Positions 1 to 8,111 are shown, numbered from the stretch's first letter. The stretch is DNA of 18,020 nt from Planctomycetaceae bacterium (GCA_021371965.1 JAJFVE010000147.1:1-18020); one strand, 5' to 3'. A program made the numbers and translations. Notes: generated from the sequence alone by a model not told the origin.

Positions 1-234
1 GCGTTTGGGCCTGAACCTGCCGTCGAGGATGAAGATCATGCCCCCGCCGCTGACTGCTTCGTAGCGATGTAGTGAAGACTTTCAGGGCGCTGCCCTTGAT
101 AATAAAGCACTTACGTCGCCAACTGCGGAAGTTGGGCTAGCCGATGCTGCTGCGGCTTGCGGCGTTCCGCGGCCAGCCGTATCATGCGTTCGTTGAGGCC
201 GATGAGGGATAACCTGCTGTCGGGGAGAGTAGCG
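1..234. other. Left edge, no assignable gene
   Basis: No complete gene could be supported here. On the plus strand, frame 1 is open from the edge to a TAG at 70-72 and could be the last 23 residues of an upstream gene. On the minus strand an ATG at 39 reads MIFILDGRFRPKR to the edge, with only a weak G-rich stretch as a possible ribosome site. Neither is long enough to judge. The rest is the 5' region of the GH5 gene. Confidence 0.3.
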
Positions 235-1494
235 ATGAACTGGGGTAGATACTCGAAGGCGCGTGCGGCCGCAGTGGCCATCGGGTGCCTCATGATCATC
301 TGTGCCGGCTCCCGCTCCGATGAGCCCGCCGCGCCGCCGCAAGGCGTACCCGCCTCGCGACTGGCCCGGCTGACGCGAGGGCTGAACCTGTCGATGTGGT
401 TTGCCCAGCTCCCGCCCGACGAGAAGCGATACAAGTCGCACGTGACGGCTGACGACTTGCGATTGATCCAGCAGATGGGGTTTCGGTACGTCCGCGTGCC
501 GGTGGATCCCGAGGCCCTGATCGTGGCGGGCAAGCCTGCTGAACTGAACGCAAAACACCTGGCGCTGCTGGACGAGGCGCTGGACAAGATAGCGGCCGCC
601 GGCTTGGCGGTCATCGTGTGCCCGTATTTCAACGACGAGCCCAAGTTCCGACTCTTCACCGATCGCGCGTGGGCGGAGGGTTTTGTGCGGTTCAGCGAAA
701 CGTTCGCCGCCCATCTGGCCAGGCGAAGCCCCGAGACCGTCTTCATCCAGGTGCTCAATGAACCTTCGATCGACAATCAGCGTGCGTGGGACGTGCTTCA
801 GGCGGTCGTGGCGGCCCGTATCCGCAAGGCGGCGCCGCGGCACACGATTATCGCTTCGTCCAACATGCGGGCCGGGGGACGATGGAATCTGATCGCCGGG
901 TTCGTCTCCGGTCAGCCGCTCCAGGATCGCAACGTGGTTTACGATTTCCACTTCTACGACCCGGTTCAGTTCACGCACCAGAGCGCGAACTGGATGATGT
1001 GGCAGATTCACAACTATAAGAACATCCCGTACCCTTCGTCGCCGGAGATCATGGCCCCGCTGCTGGCGTCGATTGCCGAGGGTGGCCCGCGGGCATACGC
1101 CCGGCTTTATGGGCTGGAGCGGTGGAACCGCCAGCGCCTGCAGCGGCAGATTCAGCCCGCGGTCGATTGGGCGCGGCGCCACAAGGTGGCGCTGCTGTGT
1201 GGCGAGTTCGGCTGCTTCGGGCGTTTTGCCCCGCCGGCAGACCGCAACCGGTACCTCAAAGACGTGCGGGAGATTCTGGAAAGCCAGGGTATCGGCTGGG
1301 CCATGTGGGACTACTGCAGCGAGTTCGGCGTGCTGAACGAAAAAGACGGCAAGCGCCTGATCGACACGGAGACGGCCGCCGCACTGGGCGCCAGTGTCCC
1401 TAAAGGCGCCGCGGTGCTATCGCCAGCGGTGGCCGCCTCTCAGCCCGCCTCGGCCTCGTCGCCTGCCACGCAGCCTGCCCGCGGCGGGCAGTAG
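235..1494 (+). CDS. Secreted GH5-type glycoside hydrolase (cellulase fold)
   Basis: Predicted 419-residue exported glycoside hydrolase of the GH5 cellulase superfamily, a TIM-barrel retaining enzyme that cleaves beta-linked polysaccharide. The N-terminus (MNWGRYSKARAA, then a hydrophobic run to about residue 24) looks like a Sec signal peptide. Visible family marks are RGLNLSMWF near the start, GFRYVRVPVD on an early strand, VLNEPS with probable acid/base Glu176, DFHFYDP mid-protein, and LLCGEFG with probable nucleophile Glu324, then WAMWDY. The last 25 or so residues form an Ala/Ser/Pro/Gln-rich tail (SQPAS, ATQPA) typical of planctomycete secreted proteins. The frame is open upstream to 157, but the ATG at 235 is preferred because GGGGAGAG lies 5 bases before it and the signal peptide begins there. 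The gene stands alone and converges on the efflux operon. The substrate cannot be read from sequence; beta-glucan or mannan are both possible. Confidence 0.85.
   Translation: MNWGRYSKARAAAVAIGCLMIICAGSRSDEPAAPPQGVPASRLARLTRGLNLSMWFAQLPPDEKRYKSHVTADDLRLIQQMGFRYVRVPVDPEALIVAGKPAELNAKHLALLDEALDKIAAAGLAVIVCPYFNDEPKFRLFTDRAWAEGFVRFSETFAAHLARRSPETVFIQVLNEPSIDNQRAWDVLQAVVAARIRKAAPRHTIIASSNMRAGGRWNLIAGFVSGQPLQDRNVVYDFHFYDPVQFTHQSANWMMWQIHNYKNIPYPSSPEIMAPLLASIAEGGPRAYARLYGLERWNRQRLQRQIQPAVDWARRHKVALLCGEFGCFGRFAPPADRNRYLKDVREILESQGIGWAMWDYCSEFGVLNEKDGKRLIDTETAAALGASVPKGAAVLSPAVAASQPASASSPATQPARGGQ
1475..1491. terminator. Hairpin at convergent gene ends
   Basis: CTGCCC, five bases, then GGGCAG form a perfect GC-rich stem just before the GH5 stop codon. 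It sits between convergent genes and could slow polymerase in either direction. There is no T-tract on either side, so intrinsic termination is doubtful. Confidence 0.3.
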
Positions 1495-1543
1495 CATTTC
1501 GTCCACTTCTTACAGCCTCAGCGTCTGCGGCGACCTCAGCGGC

Positions 1544-4500
1544 TTAATCCACCGGGTCTGTCAGCGGGGTCTTGTGCGCTTTGCGCTCGAAGATCGAGTA
1601 GATCACCGGCACGAAGACCAGGGTGATCAGAGCCGAGGTGGCCAGTCCGCCGACGACGGCGCGGGCCATCGGGGCCTGGGCCTCGCCGCCGTCGCCCAGT
1701 CCCAGCGCCAAAGGCAGCAGGCCCAGGATCGTCGTCAGGGCGGTCATGAGGATCGGTCGCAGGCGGCGCCGCCCCGCCTCCTCAATGGCCGCTCGCAGTT
1801 CCATGCCGTCGCGGCGCCGCAGCAGGTTGATGGTGTCGACGAGCAGGATGGCGTTGTTGACGACGATGCCGCCGAGCATGATGCAACCGATGTAGCTCTG
1901 CATATTGAACGTGGTGTGAGTCAGCAGCAGCGTCAGCACCACGCCGATGACGGCCAGGGGCACCGAGAACATCACCACGAACGGATCCCGCAGCGATTCG
2001 TATTGGCAGGCCATCACCATGTAGACCAGCACCAGCGAGAGCACGATGGCCAGCAACAATTCGCCGAAGCTCTTCTGCTGCTCTTCGTAGTCGCCGCGAT
2101 AGGCGATGGTGAAGTCGCGCGGGACCGGCACGGAGGCGAGCTTGGTCTGCACGTCGGCGATGACCGATCCCATGTCGCGCTGGCCGGTATTGGCCTGCAC
2201 CGTCACCACGCGCTGGCGGTTGACGCGTTCGATCAGCACCGGTCCCAGGCGCGGGGCCGATTTCAGCACGTTGCGCAGCGCCACCGGCTGACCTTCGGCG
2301 TTAGTGATCGTCAGGTCGAGGATGTCCTGCAGGTCGCGTTTCTCGGCGTCTTTCAGGATGACGCGGATGTCGTATTCCTTGCCGGCGTCGCGGAAGTAGC
2401 CAGCCTGCGTTCCCGAGACCAGCGTCTGGAGCATCTCAGCGATCTGCTGGACGGTCAGCTTGAGGTCGGCCGCCTTGGAGCGGTCGATCACGATCAGCTC
2501 CTCGGGCGTTCCGGATTCTCGGCTGATCTTGACGTCGGTGACGCCTTCGACCGAATCCACCAAGCCCGCGACCCGCGCCGCCAGCGCGTCGGCCGTTGCG
2601 ATGTCGTGCCCGCGAACCTCGACCTCGAGTTTCTCGTCATTGCTGCCCATGAGTCGGCCCATGAGCCCCTGGCCGGTGCGGATGCGGACGTCCAGGCCGG
2701 GGATCTTTCGCACCAGGGCCTTTCGCAGTTCCTCGGCGATCTGCTCGCTGGAGCGGTTGCGCTGGGAGACGTTCACCAGGGCGACGCGCATTTCCCCTCG
2801 GCTGGCGCTGCCTCCGTGCCAGGAATCGGCGCCGACCGAGGCGACGACGCTCTTGGCGTCCTTGCCGACGATCTTCCCCACGATCGCCTCGAGCTTGCGG
2901 ATCTGCCCGTCGACGATGTCCAGGCGCGTCCCGACCTCCATTTCGGCGGTGATGCGCACCTCCGACTCGTCGGTGTTGGGCATCAATTCACTGCCCACCA
3001 GGGGCACCAGCAGCACGCTGGCGCCGATGGCGGCAACGGCCACGATCACCACGGTCAGCCGATGGGCGAGGCTGACGTGCAGCATGCCTTTGTACCCTTG
3101 CTCCAGCGAGTTGAAGAACCCCTCGCTGGCGCGATAGATCCAGGCGATGAAGCCCTTCCGCGACTTCTGGAGCTTGAGGATCTTGACCGCCAGCATCGGC
3201 ACCATGGTCAGCGACGAGACCAGCGAGCACAGCAGGGCGCAACTGACCACCGTGGCCATCTGCATGAACATGATGCCCGTCATGCCCTGCATGAAGACCA
3301 CCGGCAGGAACACCGCCACCGTCGTCAGCGTGCTGGCGAAGACGGCCGCCGTGACCTCGTGCGTGCCTTCGATGGCCGCCTCTTCGATGGCCATGCCCTG
3401 CTCGTGCAGGCGGTAAATGTTTTCCAGCACGACGATGGAGTTGTCGACGAGCATGCCCACGCCCAGCGCCAGGCCGCCCAGGGTCATGATGTTCAGCGTC
3501 ATGCCGCCGAAGTACATCAGACCGAAGGTCGCGACGATGCTGATGGGGATCGACACGGCGATGATGATCGTCGAGCGGATGTTCCGCAGGAACAGCAGCA
3601 GCACCATCACCGCCAGCAAACCGCCGTAGACGGCGCTGGAACCGACGTTGGTGATAGCACGGCGGATGTAATCGGAGGAATCGATGATAGGCACCAGGTG
3701 GATCTGCGGCAGGTCGTGATTGATGCGGTCGATCTCCGCCCGCACGCCGTCGACGACGTCGACGGTGTTAGTCCCGCTCTGCTTGGTCACCGACATCATT
3801 ACGCCGCTGCGCCCGTTGACCCGGACGTACTGGCGCACGCGCTGAGAAGTGTCCTGCACCACGGCCACGTCCCGCAGGCGCACCAGCGACGGACCGCGCG
3901 TCGCGATCACCTGGTTGTTCAATTCCTCCACGTCGACATACTCGCCGGGTGTGCGGACGGTGACCTCATAGTTGCCCCGGTCGATGGTCCCGGCCGGCAG
4001 GTTCAGGTTGGCGCTCTTGATTTTGGCGATGACGCTGTCGAGGGGCAGGCCCAGGCTCTTGATCTTTTCGGGCAGGAGGCTGACGCGGATTTCGCGGCTG
4101 AGCCCGCCGCGGATGTCCAAGGCCGCCACGCCGGCGACCTGCTCGATGCGGTCCTTGATCTGGTCCTCAATGATCATCCGCATGCGCACGGGGTCCAGGT
4201 CGCTCGAGGCGCCCAGGATCAGCACCGGGAAGCCCGCCAGGTCCGCCTTCCACAGCACGGGGGTTTCGGCCTCTTCCGGCAGGCGCGATCGCACGCGGTC
4301 GAGGCGGCTGCGGACGTCGTTGGCGGCCTCGTCGATGTTGGCCGACCAGTTGAACGACACGCGGACGGAACTGTTGCCCTCGCTGGAGGTCGAGGTGACT
4401 TCCTCGACGCCGGGGGTGGCGCTGACGGCGTCTTCGATGGGGCGCGTGATGAGCTGCTCGATCTCCTCGGGGCTGGCATTCTCGTACGTGGTGCGGATGC

Positions 4501-4636
4501 TGATTCGCGGGCGCGTCACGTCGGGCATCAGGTCTACCGGCAGGCGCGACAGCGAGATCCCGCCCAGCAGAATCACCACCAGCGCCACCATCGTCGTCAT
4601 CACCGGGCGCTTCACCGCATGATGGGCTATCTTCAC
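1544..4636 (-). CDS. RND efflux pump permease (AcrB/HAE1-like)
   Basis: 1030-residue inner-membrane proton-driven RND transporter, the usual length for the AcrB/HAE family. It begins with the typical cytoplasmic start and first helix ([20 protein letters not shown]) and shows the porter-domain words [19 protein letters not shown] and TRPIEDAVS. The central helix block has the proton-relay helix [16 protein letters not shown], with Asp398 present and Asn399 where AcrB has a second Asp. The C-terminal half repeats the fold ([12 protein letters not shown], then [16 protein letters not shown]). The start is GTG at 4636. Its GTGA overlaps the adaptor stop, so the two are probably translationally coupled in one operon. 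A TetR-type operator lies upstream of the adaptor. No outer-membrane channel gene is nearby. Drug, solvent or lipid export is more likely than metal export, but the substrate is not visible. Confidence 0.93.
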   Translation of the reverse strand: MKIAHHAVKRPVMTTMVALVVILLGGISLSRLPVDLMPDVTRPRISIRTTYENASPEEIEQLITRPIEDAVSATPGVEEVTSTSSEGNSSVRVSFNWSANIDEAANDVRSRLDRVRSRLPEEAETPVLWKADLAGFPVLILGASSDLDPVRMRMIIEDQIKDRIEQVAGVAALDIRGGLSREIRVSLLPEKIKSLGLPLDSVIAKIKSANLNLPAGTIDRGNYEVTVRTPGEYVDVEELNNQVIATRGPSLVRLRDVAVVQDTSQRVRQYVRVNGRSGVMMSVTKQSGTNTVDVVDGVRAEIDRINHDLPQIHLVPIIDSSDYIRRAITNVGSSAVYGGLLAVMVLLLFLRNIRSTIIIAVSIPISIVATFGLMYFGGMTLNIMTLGGLALGVGMLVDNSIVVLENIYRLHEQGMAIEEAAIEGTHEVTAAVFASTLTTVAVFLPVVFMQGMTGIMFMQMATVVSCALLCSLVSSLTMVPMLAVKILKLQKSRKGFIAWIYRASEGFFNSLEQGYKGMLHVSLAHRLTVVIVAVAAIGASVLLVPLVGSELMPNTDESEVRITAEMEVGTRLDIVDGQIRKLEAIVGKIVGKDAKSVVASVGADSWHGGSASRGEMRVALVNVSQRNRSSEQIAEELRKALVRKIPGLDVRIRTGQGLMGRLMGSNDEKLEVEVRGHDIATADALAARVAGLVDSVEGVTDVKISRESGTPEELIVIDRSKAADLKLTVQQIAEMLQTLVSGTQAGYFRDAGKEYDIRVILKDAEKRDLQDILDLTITNAEGQPVALRNVLKSAPRLGPVLIERVNRQRVVTVQANTGQRDMGSVIADVQTKLASVPVPRDFTIAYRGDYEEQQKSFGELLLAIVLSLVLVYMVMACQYESLRDPFVVMFSVPLAVIGVVLTLLLTHTTFNMQSYIGCIMLGGIVVNNAILLVDTINLLRRRDGMELRAAIEEAGRRRLRPILMTALTTILGLLPLALGLGDGGEAQAPMARAVVGGLATSALITLVFVPVIYSIFERKAHKTPLTDPVD

Positions 4637-5862
4637 GGGCGAGCCCCCTTCCTGCGCGGACGAGGCTGCGAGGCCGCGGGCTCCTGGCCCGGCAGGATCA
4701 CCGCGGCCCCGTCGTTGAGCAAGTGCTGGCCGAGCACCGCGATCTGGCCGCCCAGGGCCGGCTGGAGAATCTCCACCTGCTGGCCCTCGACGATCCCCTC
4801 GGTCACCGGCACGAAGACGGCCTTGAGTTCCTTGGGATCGATCGTGAAGACCCCGCGGCGGTTGTTGCGCCGCACCAGCGCCGACAGCGGCGCCACCGTC
4901 GCCTGGGGATGCACGGCGAAGACGATCCGGGCGCGGATGAACATGCCGGGCTTGAGCACGCGATCGTCATTGGGCACGGCGATCTCGATCTGTGCCTGGC
5001 GCGACGTCTCCTTCACCAGCGGGGCGATGCGGGCGACCTTGCCAGTGAACGTGCGGCCGGGGAAGGCGTCGGTGTCGATGATCGCCTCCTGGCCGATGTG
5101 GAGCTTGGGATAGTCGCGCTCGATAACGGTGATGACGGCCTTGAGCGTGTTGATGTCGAGCACCGAGACAATGGGGTCGTTGGGCGAGAGCATGGCGCCC
5201 TTGTGTACGAACCGCTCGCCGATGACGCGGGGCTGTGTGGCCGCGCGGGTCGTGGCGGACTCGTCCGCCTGCCAGACCGCGTGGATCTTCGTGTACGCCA
5301 GGCGCACCTGGGCTTCCTTGAGGGCCGCTTCGCGCTGCGCCACGGCCGCCTGCGCGAGGCGGCACTTGGCCTGCTGACTCTTGAAGGCCGCCTCGGCGGT
5401 GTCGAACTCGAGTTCCGACGCGAGCTTCTTCTCGTATACCGTCTTGATGCGATCGTACTGCTTGGTGGCCGCATCGAGCTGCGTCTGGCAGTCTTCCGCG
5501 GTGGCCTTGGCGACGTCGAGTTCGGCCTTGGCGGCCTCGACCTGGCGAACGTATTCCTCATCGTCCACGGCGGCGATGAGCTGTCCGGGCTGGACGCTGT
5601 CGCCGACATCGACGGTAAGCTTGACGAGCAGCCCGCCGACGCGCGGGGCCATGACGAATTGGACGTTAGGCAGCAGGGTTCCGCTGAAATCGCCCACGTC
5701 GCGGATGTCGGCCTTGACGACCGGTGCGATCTCGACAGGCACCGCCAGCGCGCCGCGACGCGCCTGGGGCGCGTTGGCCGTTTCCTGCATGCGCTGGTAG
5801 ATCAGCCAGCCCAGTCCTGCCAGTGCAGCCACGGCGATGACGATAGCGATGCCCTTCTTCAT
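4633..5862 (-). CDS. RND efflux periplasmic adaptor (membrane fusion protein)
   Basis: 409-residue adaptor that links the RND pump to an outer-membrane channel. Residues 5-22 form a single N-terminal membrane anchor or signal. The barrel-sandwich half motif is at about 70-100 (APRVGGLLVKLTVDVGDSVQPG), followed by an alpha-helical coiled-coil hairpin at about 103-188 rich in Ala, Lys and Glu. The second lipoyl half is at 189-240 and the beta-barrel and membrane-proximal domains follow (PGRTFTGKVARIAPLV, LKPGMFIRARIVF). An Ala/Thr/Gln-rich insert at about 197-212 replaces the usual APFDG turn in the lipoyl domain. The tail is basic (RPRRKGARP). The frame is open to 6351, but the ATG at 5862 is chosen for GAGGAG six bases upstream and for the anchor helix. 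It overlaps the pump start by four bases, as first gene of a two-gene operon. Confidence 0.93.
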   Translation of the reverse strand: MKKGIAIVIAVAALAGLGWLIYQRMQETANAPQARRGALAVPVEIAPVVKADIRDVGDFSGTLLPNVQFVMAPRVGGLLVKLTVDVGDSVQPGQLIAAVDDEEYVRQVEAAKAELDVAKATAEDCQTQLDAATKQYDRIKTVYEKKLASELEFDTAEAAFKSQQAKCRLAQAAVAQREAALKEAQVRLAYTKIHAVWQADESATTRAATQPRVIGERFVHKGAMLSPNDPIVSVLDINTLKAVITVIERDYPKLHIGQEAIIDTDAFPGRTFTGKVARIAPLVKETSRQAQIEIAVPNDDRVLKPGMFIRARIVFAVHPQATVAPLSALVRRNNRRGVFTIDPKELKAVFVPVTEGIVEGQQVEILQPALGGQIAVLGQHLLNDGAAVILPGQEPAASQPRPRRKGARP

Positions 5863-5954
5863 GGGAACTCCTCGAGCGGGTGGTGAGCAGCTTTTCCGCT
5901 GCGGCCATGATTTCCCGCCGTCGGCCTCGCCGGGCCATGGAGCACTCCGGGAAA

Positions 5955-5968
5955 ACTGACCGGTCAGT
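5955..5968. promoter_or_regulatory. TetR-type operator palindrome
   Basis: ACTGACCGGTCAGT is a perfect 14-bp palindrome 93 bases upstream of the efflux adaptor start. Operators of this form are typical of TetR-family repressors that control RND pumps. A TATATT-like -10 lies just upstream on the minus strand (about 5973-5979), so bound repressor would cover the likely transcription start. No TetR gene is in the window. Confidence 0.65.
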
Positions 5969-6048
5969 ACAGAAATATAACACGCCATCAGCGACCGCGT
6001 ACTGCGAAATCCCCCCCAGCAGCCACGGGCGGTTGCGGAGGAACAAGA

Positions 6049-6106
6049 TTTGCCACAGAGGCACAGAGAGCACCGAGGTAGAAACGAAGACACAGGCAGA
6101 AGAGGT
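6049..6106. repeat. Dispersed GCCACAGAG-type intergenic repeat
   Basis: This stretch carries TTTGCCACAGAGGCACAGAG, then a related purine-rich run (GCACCGAGG, GAAGACACAGG). It is unlike the surrounding GC-rich coding style. The 12-base core TTTGCCACAGAG recurs at 13410-13421. Similar CTCTGTGCCTCTGTGGC-like sequences are, from general knowledge, found scattered in many environmental bacterial genomes. Its mode of spread is not visible here. Confidence 0.5.
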
Positions 6107-6288
6107 TTCCCAGCGATGTCTATGGCATCTTGGCCTTCGGTATCCTTGGAGTAGGGCAGCATGCCGGCGATGGGGCCCTGAACCTTGCCCTTGCCGCGCT
6201 TGGCCTTGGCGCCATAGATGCCCTTTTCGCGCTGGTCGGGCGGCATCGTCTGCGTGCACAGGTCCAGATGCAGGAACTTGCCCCGCGG
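6103..6288 (-). pseudogene. Broken gene fragment, product unknown
   Basis: On the minus strand a 62-codon stretch reads like real protein (HLDLCTQTMPPDQREKGIYG early, GPIAGMLPYSKDTEG later). Nearly every third codon position is G or C, as in the genuine genes of this window. It has no credible start upstream. Its downstream end runs straight into the dispersed repeat at 6049-6106, where the coding style stops. I read it as the remnant of a Lys/Gly-rich protein truncated at both ends. I do not recognise the family. It could also be chance in GC-rich DNA, or a small gene with a non-ATG start. Confidence 0.35.
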
Positions 6289-6349
6289 AACCACGGGTCT
6301 CGAACAAATCAACGATGTCAGTTTAACTCTAGGCCGCAGTGCCAGTGGC

Positions 6350-6383
6350 AAAAAAAGACGGCTGACCCTTGAGAGGCCAGCCG
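6350..6383 (-). terminator. Rho-independent terminator
   Basis: On the minus strand a 9-bp stem (CGGCTGGCC with GGTCAGCCG, one G-T pair) closes a 7-base loop. It is followed by GTC and a run of seven T at 6356-6350. This is a textbook intrinsic terminator for transcripts coming from 6434 or from the small membrane gene further up. Confidence 0.8.
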
Positions 6384-6434
6384 CCTGAGGACACTCAGAG
6401 ATCAGTCACGGCAACTGCTCTCCGAGCGCGGTGT
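6350..6434 (-). ncRNA. Candidate small RNA, about 85 nt
   Basis: A sigma70-like promoter (6469-6441) fires into a short non-coding stretch that ends at a strong intrinsic terminator. The predicted transcript is about 85 nt with no usable reading frame. It has three possible hairpins in order: GCTC-GGA-GAGC, CTGAG-TGTC-CTCAG, and the terminator stem. It does not match 6S, SRP, tmRNA or RNase P RNA. Alternatives are an attenuated leader, although the next gene start is about 490 bases away, or a minor promoter inside the 3' region of the small membrane gene. Confidence 0.45.
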
Positions 6435-6440
6435 TCAAGA

Positions 6441-6469
6441 AGTCTACTCGCGTCATCCGCCCAAGTCAA
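6441..6469 (-). promoter_or_regulatory. Sigma70-like promoter of candidate small RNA
   Basis: TTGACT (6469-6464), a 17-base spacer, then TAGACT (6446-6441) on the minus strand. Each box is close to consensus and the spacing is ideal. The expected start is near 6434. Confidence 0.6.
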
Positions 6470-6586
6470 TGCTCTGATCGGACATATACATGTTCAAGTA
6501 AGACATTATACCGGAATTCAGGCCATTCTGGAGCTGGCCGTAGGACAACATTTGAAGGCCCGGTGTGCCACGGATCGCGGACCGCG

Positions 6587-6838
6587 TCAATCCCATTTCC
6601 ATTCCAAGAGGCCAAAAACGATCAGCAGCGCCCCGGCGATGATCGGGCCCAGAATCGTCGCGAAGAAATGCAGCATCGGGTACTTGGGATCGCTGGAACT
6701 CTCGCGGGCGCTCGAGTCGTACCAGTCCGACTCGCTGAACGATTCATCGCCGCTGCCGCCTTGCCAGCGCACCAGCCGCCTGCCGCCCAGAAGCATCATC
6801 GCCAACCCAACCAGGATTAGAATGCCGCCAAAAATCAT
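6587..6838 (-). CDS. Small two-helix membrane protein, function unknown
   Basis: 83-residue protein, family not recognised. Residues 1-19 form one hydrophobic helix (FGGILILVGLAMMLLGG) ending in an Arg pair. Residues 25-52 are an acidic, Ser-rich hydrophilic loop (GDESFSESDWYDSSARESSS). Residues 54-79 form a second helix (FFATILGPIIAGALLIVFG), and the end is LEWKWD. Both termini would lie on the same side of the membrane. The ATG at 6838 has AAGG close by and AGGGGAG further up, so the ribosome site is not decisive. The intact frame, the clear amphipathic layout and the lack of a competing gene on the other strand support it being real. It is transcribed in the same direction as the receiver gene, but a terminator at 6921-6946 separates them. 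Confidence 0.65.
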   Translation of the reverse strand: MIFGGILILVGLAMMLLGGRRLVRWQGGSGDESFSESDWYDSSARESSSDPKYPMLHFFATILGPIIAGALLIVFGLLEWKWD

Positions 6839-6920
6839 GCCTTGAATTTCTCGCTCCCCTGAAGAACTTTATCATATGCAAGCCCGCGCGCATAGGCCCA
6901 GATTTCTCCGCCCGATGCGC

Positions 6921-6946
6921 AAAAAAAGCCCGTCTCGTAGACGGGC
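6921..6946 (-). terminator. Rho-independent terminator after receiver gene
   Basis: GCCCGTCT, a three-base loop ACG and AGACGGGC form a perfect 8-bp stem on the minus strand. Seven T follow at 6927-6921. It terminates the receiver-domain gene that stops at 7016. Confidence 0.88.
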
Positions 6947-6952
6947 TTGCGC

Positions 6953-6998
6953 TGCCCCCCCCAGCCGCTGATTCCCCCCCCGTCCCGCCGCGGCTGGG
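6953..6998 (-). other. Nine-bp stem with two eight-base G runs
   Basis: CCCAGCCGC at 6960-6968 pairs with GCGGCTGGG at 6990-6998. On the minus strand the loop carries GGG, AC and a G8 run, and a second G8 run follows the stem. This lies between the receiver stop codon and its terminator. It could fold as a long-loop hairpin or a G-quadruplex. Confidence 0.4.
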
Positions 6999-7015
6999 CG
7001 TTCCTCTGACCGTTG

Positions 7016-7414
7016 TCATGCAGTGGCGGTGGCCGGCAGTTGGCTTCCTCGCGTGCCGGCAGTGGCGTTTTCCATCGCCGTGACGATGGCCCCGTGCAAC
7101 TCTTCGCAGCGGAAGACTGGTTTCATCAGCAGTTCGTTGCCGCCGCGTTGCCAGGCTCGCCAGGCGACGTCGTAGCGGTCCATCCAGCCCGTCAGCAGCA
7201 CCGCGGGCCGCCCTGGAAGGTCCGCCAGCGATTCCAGCAGCCCCTCGTCGGCGAACACGTCGGCCGCGATCACCAAGTCTGGCTGCCAGTGCCCCGCCTT
7301 GGCCAGCCCGCCCTCCGCGGTGGTCTCGTGGATCGTCAGGTGTGCGTGCGATTCTAAAAAGGCCGTCGCCTGCCGTGCAAACCGCCAGTCGGGCTCGATG
7401 ATCAAGACTTTCAT
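7016..7414 (-). CDS. Stand-alone receiver-like protein, atypical phosphosite
   Basis: 132-residue CheY-like receiver with no output domain. Strand 1 gives KVLIIEPDW, where Glu7 and Asp9 replace the usual acidic pair. Strand 3 gives PDLVIAADVF, where Ala51 sits at the expected phospho-acceptor position and the Asp is shifted to 52. Strand 4 ends in LLTGW with Thr75, and strand 5 keeps the conserved Lys98-Pro. Either the loop is slipped by one residue and Asp52 is used, or the protein is a pseudo-receiver. The start at 7414 is chosen for AAAAGGAG eight bases upstream and because the fold begins there, although the frame is open to 7516. It is followed by a strong terminator, so it is probably monocistronic. 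No kinase is adjacent; the nearest is at 10238-11689. Confidence 0.75.
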   Translation of the reverse strand: MKVLIIEPDWRFARQATAFLESHAHLTIHETTAEGGLAKAGHWQPDLVIAADVFADEGLLESLADLPGRPAVLLTGWMDRYDVAWRAWQRGGNELLMKPVFRCEELHGAIVTAMENATAGTRGSQLPATATA

Positions 7415-7444
7415 GATCGCGCTCCTTTTAATCAGCCCGCCACC

Positions 7445-7468
7445 GTGGCCGGCCACTATCGATATCGA
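7445..7468. promoter_or_regulatory. Twin palindromes upstream of receiver gene
   Basis: GTGGCCGGCCAC (7445-7456, 12 bp) and TCGATATCGA (7459-7468, 10 bp) are both perfect palindromes, two bases apart, within 55 bases of the receiver start. TTGAAT lies 15 bases upstream of TATCGA on the minus strand, so the second palindrome overlaps a possible -10. They are operator candidates for an unknown regulator. Confidence 0.4.
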
Positions 7469-7635
7469 CCGCCCACCTGATTCAACTGAAGAGAATTTGG
7501 CAATTCGCGTTGTCATTCTGATTATTCAGACTTACACCCATCGCCGCTGCTTTTGATCCAGCGACCCAGCTATCGGCTATCAGGTAACGCCCCGAGCGAA
7601 AATGATTGCACCGGCTCCTGTTTTAAAAAAGCCCT

Positions 7636-8093
7636 GTTCGATGCGCTGTAAGCCGAGTTCTGTCGGCGAGGGGCGCCTGGGCCGGCGCGGCCGCCTGAAG
7701 ACCATTTATCTGGACCCGCCGTTGCCGACGAGCTCTGCCGCACGCGGGCGGACCCGCTTGCGGCACGCAGCCTACCCACGATCGCGTCCGCGGGGCGAGC
7801 CCCGCAGACGGGCCTGAGCCGCACCTTGCGATCGCTGCTTGGCTTTGCACCCGGTGGGGTTTGCCATGCCGCCGCTGTCGCCAGCGGCGCGGTGCGCTCT
7901 TACCGCACCATTTCACCCTTACCCTTCGACGGCCCTGACGGGCCGCTCGGGGCGGTATCTTTTCTGTGGCACTTTCCCTATCCTGCGCCGCCGAAACGGG
8001 CGGGACGGTGGGCGTTACCCACCACCGTGGCTCAGTGGTGCTCGGACTTTCCTCCCCAGCCTCGCGGCCGGAGCGGTCTTCCACGCATCGAAC
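7636..8093 (-). ncRNA. rnpB: RNase P RNA, bacterial type A
   Basis: Catalytic RNA of RNase P, which trims the 5' leader of pre-tRNAs. On the minus strand the near-universal GAGGAAAGTCCG is at 8054-8043. The P10-P11 core (AGGGTGAAATGGTGCGGTAA and GAGCGCACCG) is near 7920-7890. GTGGGTAGGCTG is near 7780, and the 3' core ACAGAACTCGGCTTAC is at 7663-7648. The ends are set by the P1 helix: GTTCGATGCG at 8093-8084 pairs perfectly with CGCATCGAAC at 7645-7636. At about 458 nt it is longer than the E. coli RNA (377 nt). A T6 run at 7630-7625 follows the 3' end and may aid termination. Any open frames across it are not genes. Confidence 0.95.
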
Positions 8094-8099
8094 ACGTTC

Positions 8100-8105
8100 A
8101 TTATA
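8100..8105 (-). promoter_or_regulatory. -10 box of rnpB
   Basis: A perfect TATAAT on the minus strand lies six bases before the 5' end of P1 at 8093. No good -35 is present. The -35 region instead overlaps a decayed REP-like palindrome (8112-8129). Confidence 0.65.
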
Positions 8106-8111
8106 CCGCGG

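Noticed and set aside
1491..1497. GTAGCAT at the end of the GH5 gene as a REP-like start
   Set aside because: The palindrome does not follow; only seven bases match.
1394..5113. Very long plus-strand open frame, over 1200 codons, across the efflux genes
   Set aside because: It is antisense to two clear RND genes, and its translation is rich in His, Asp, Gln and Arg with no recognisable domain. It is a GC-rich shadow.
6023..6030. A CACGGGCG half-site resembling the REP-like arm
   Set aside because: No matching second arm follows, so it is likely chance.
5863..6351. N-terminal extension of the efflux adaptor
   Set aside because: Open by chance through the operator, the repeat and a gene fragment. 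The ATG at 5862 has GAGGAG and starts the anchor helix.
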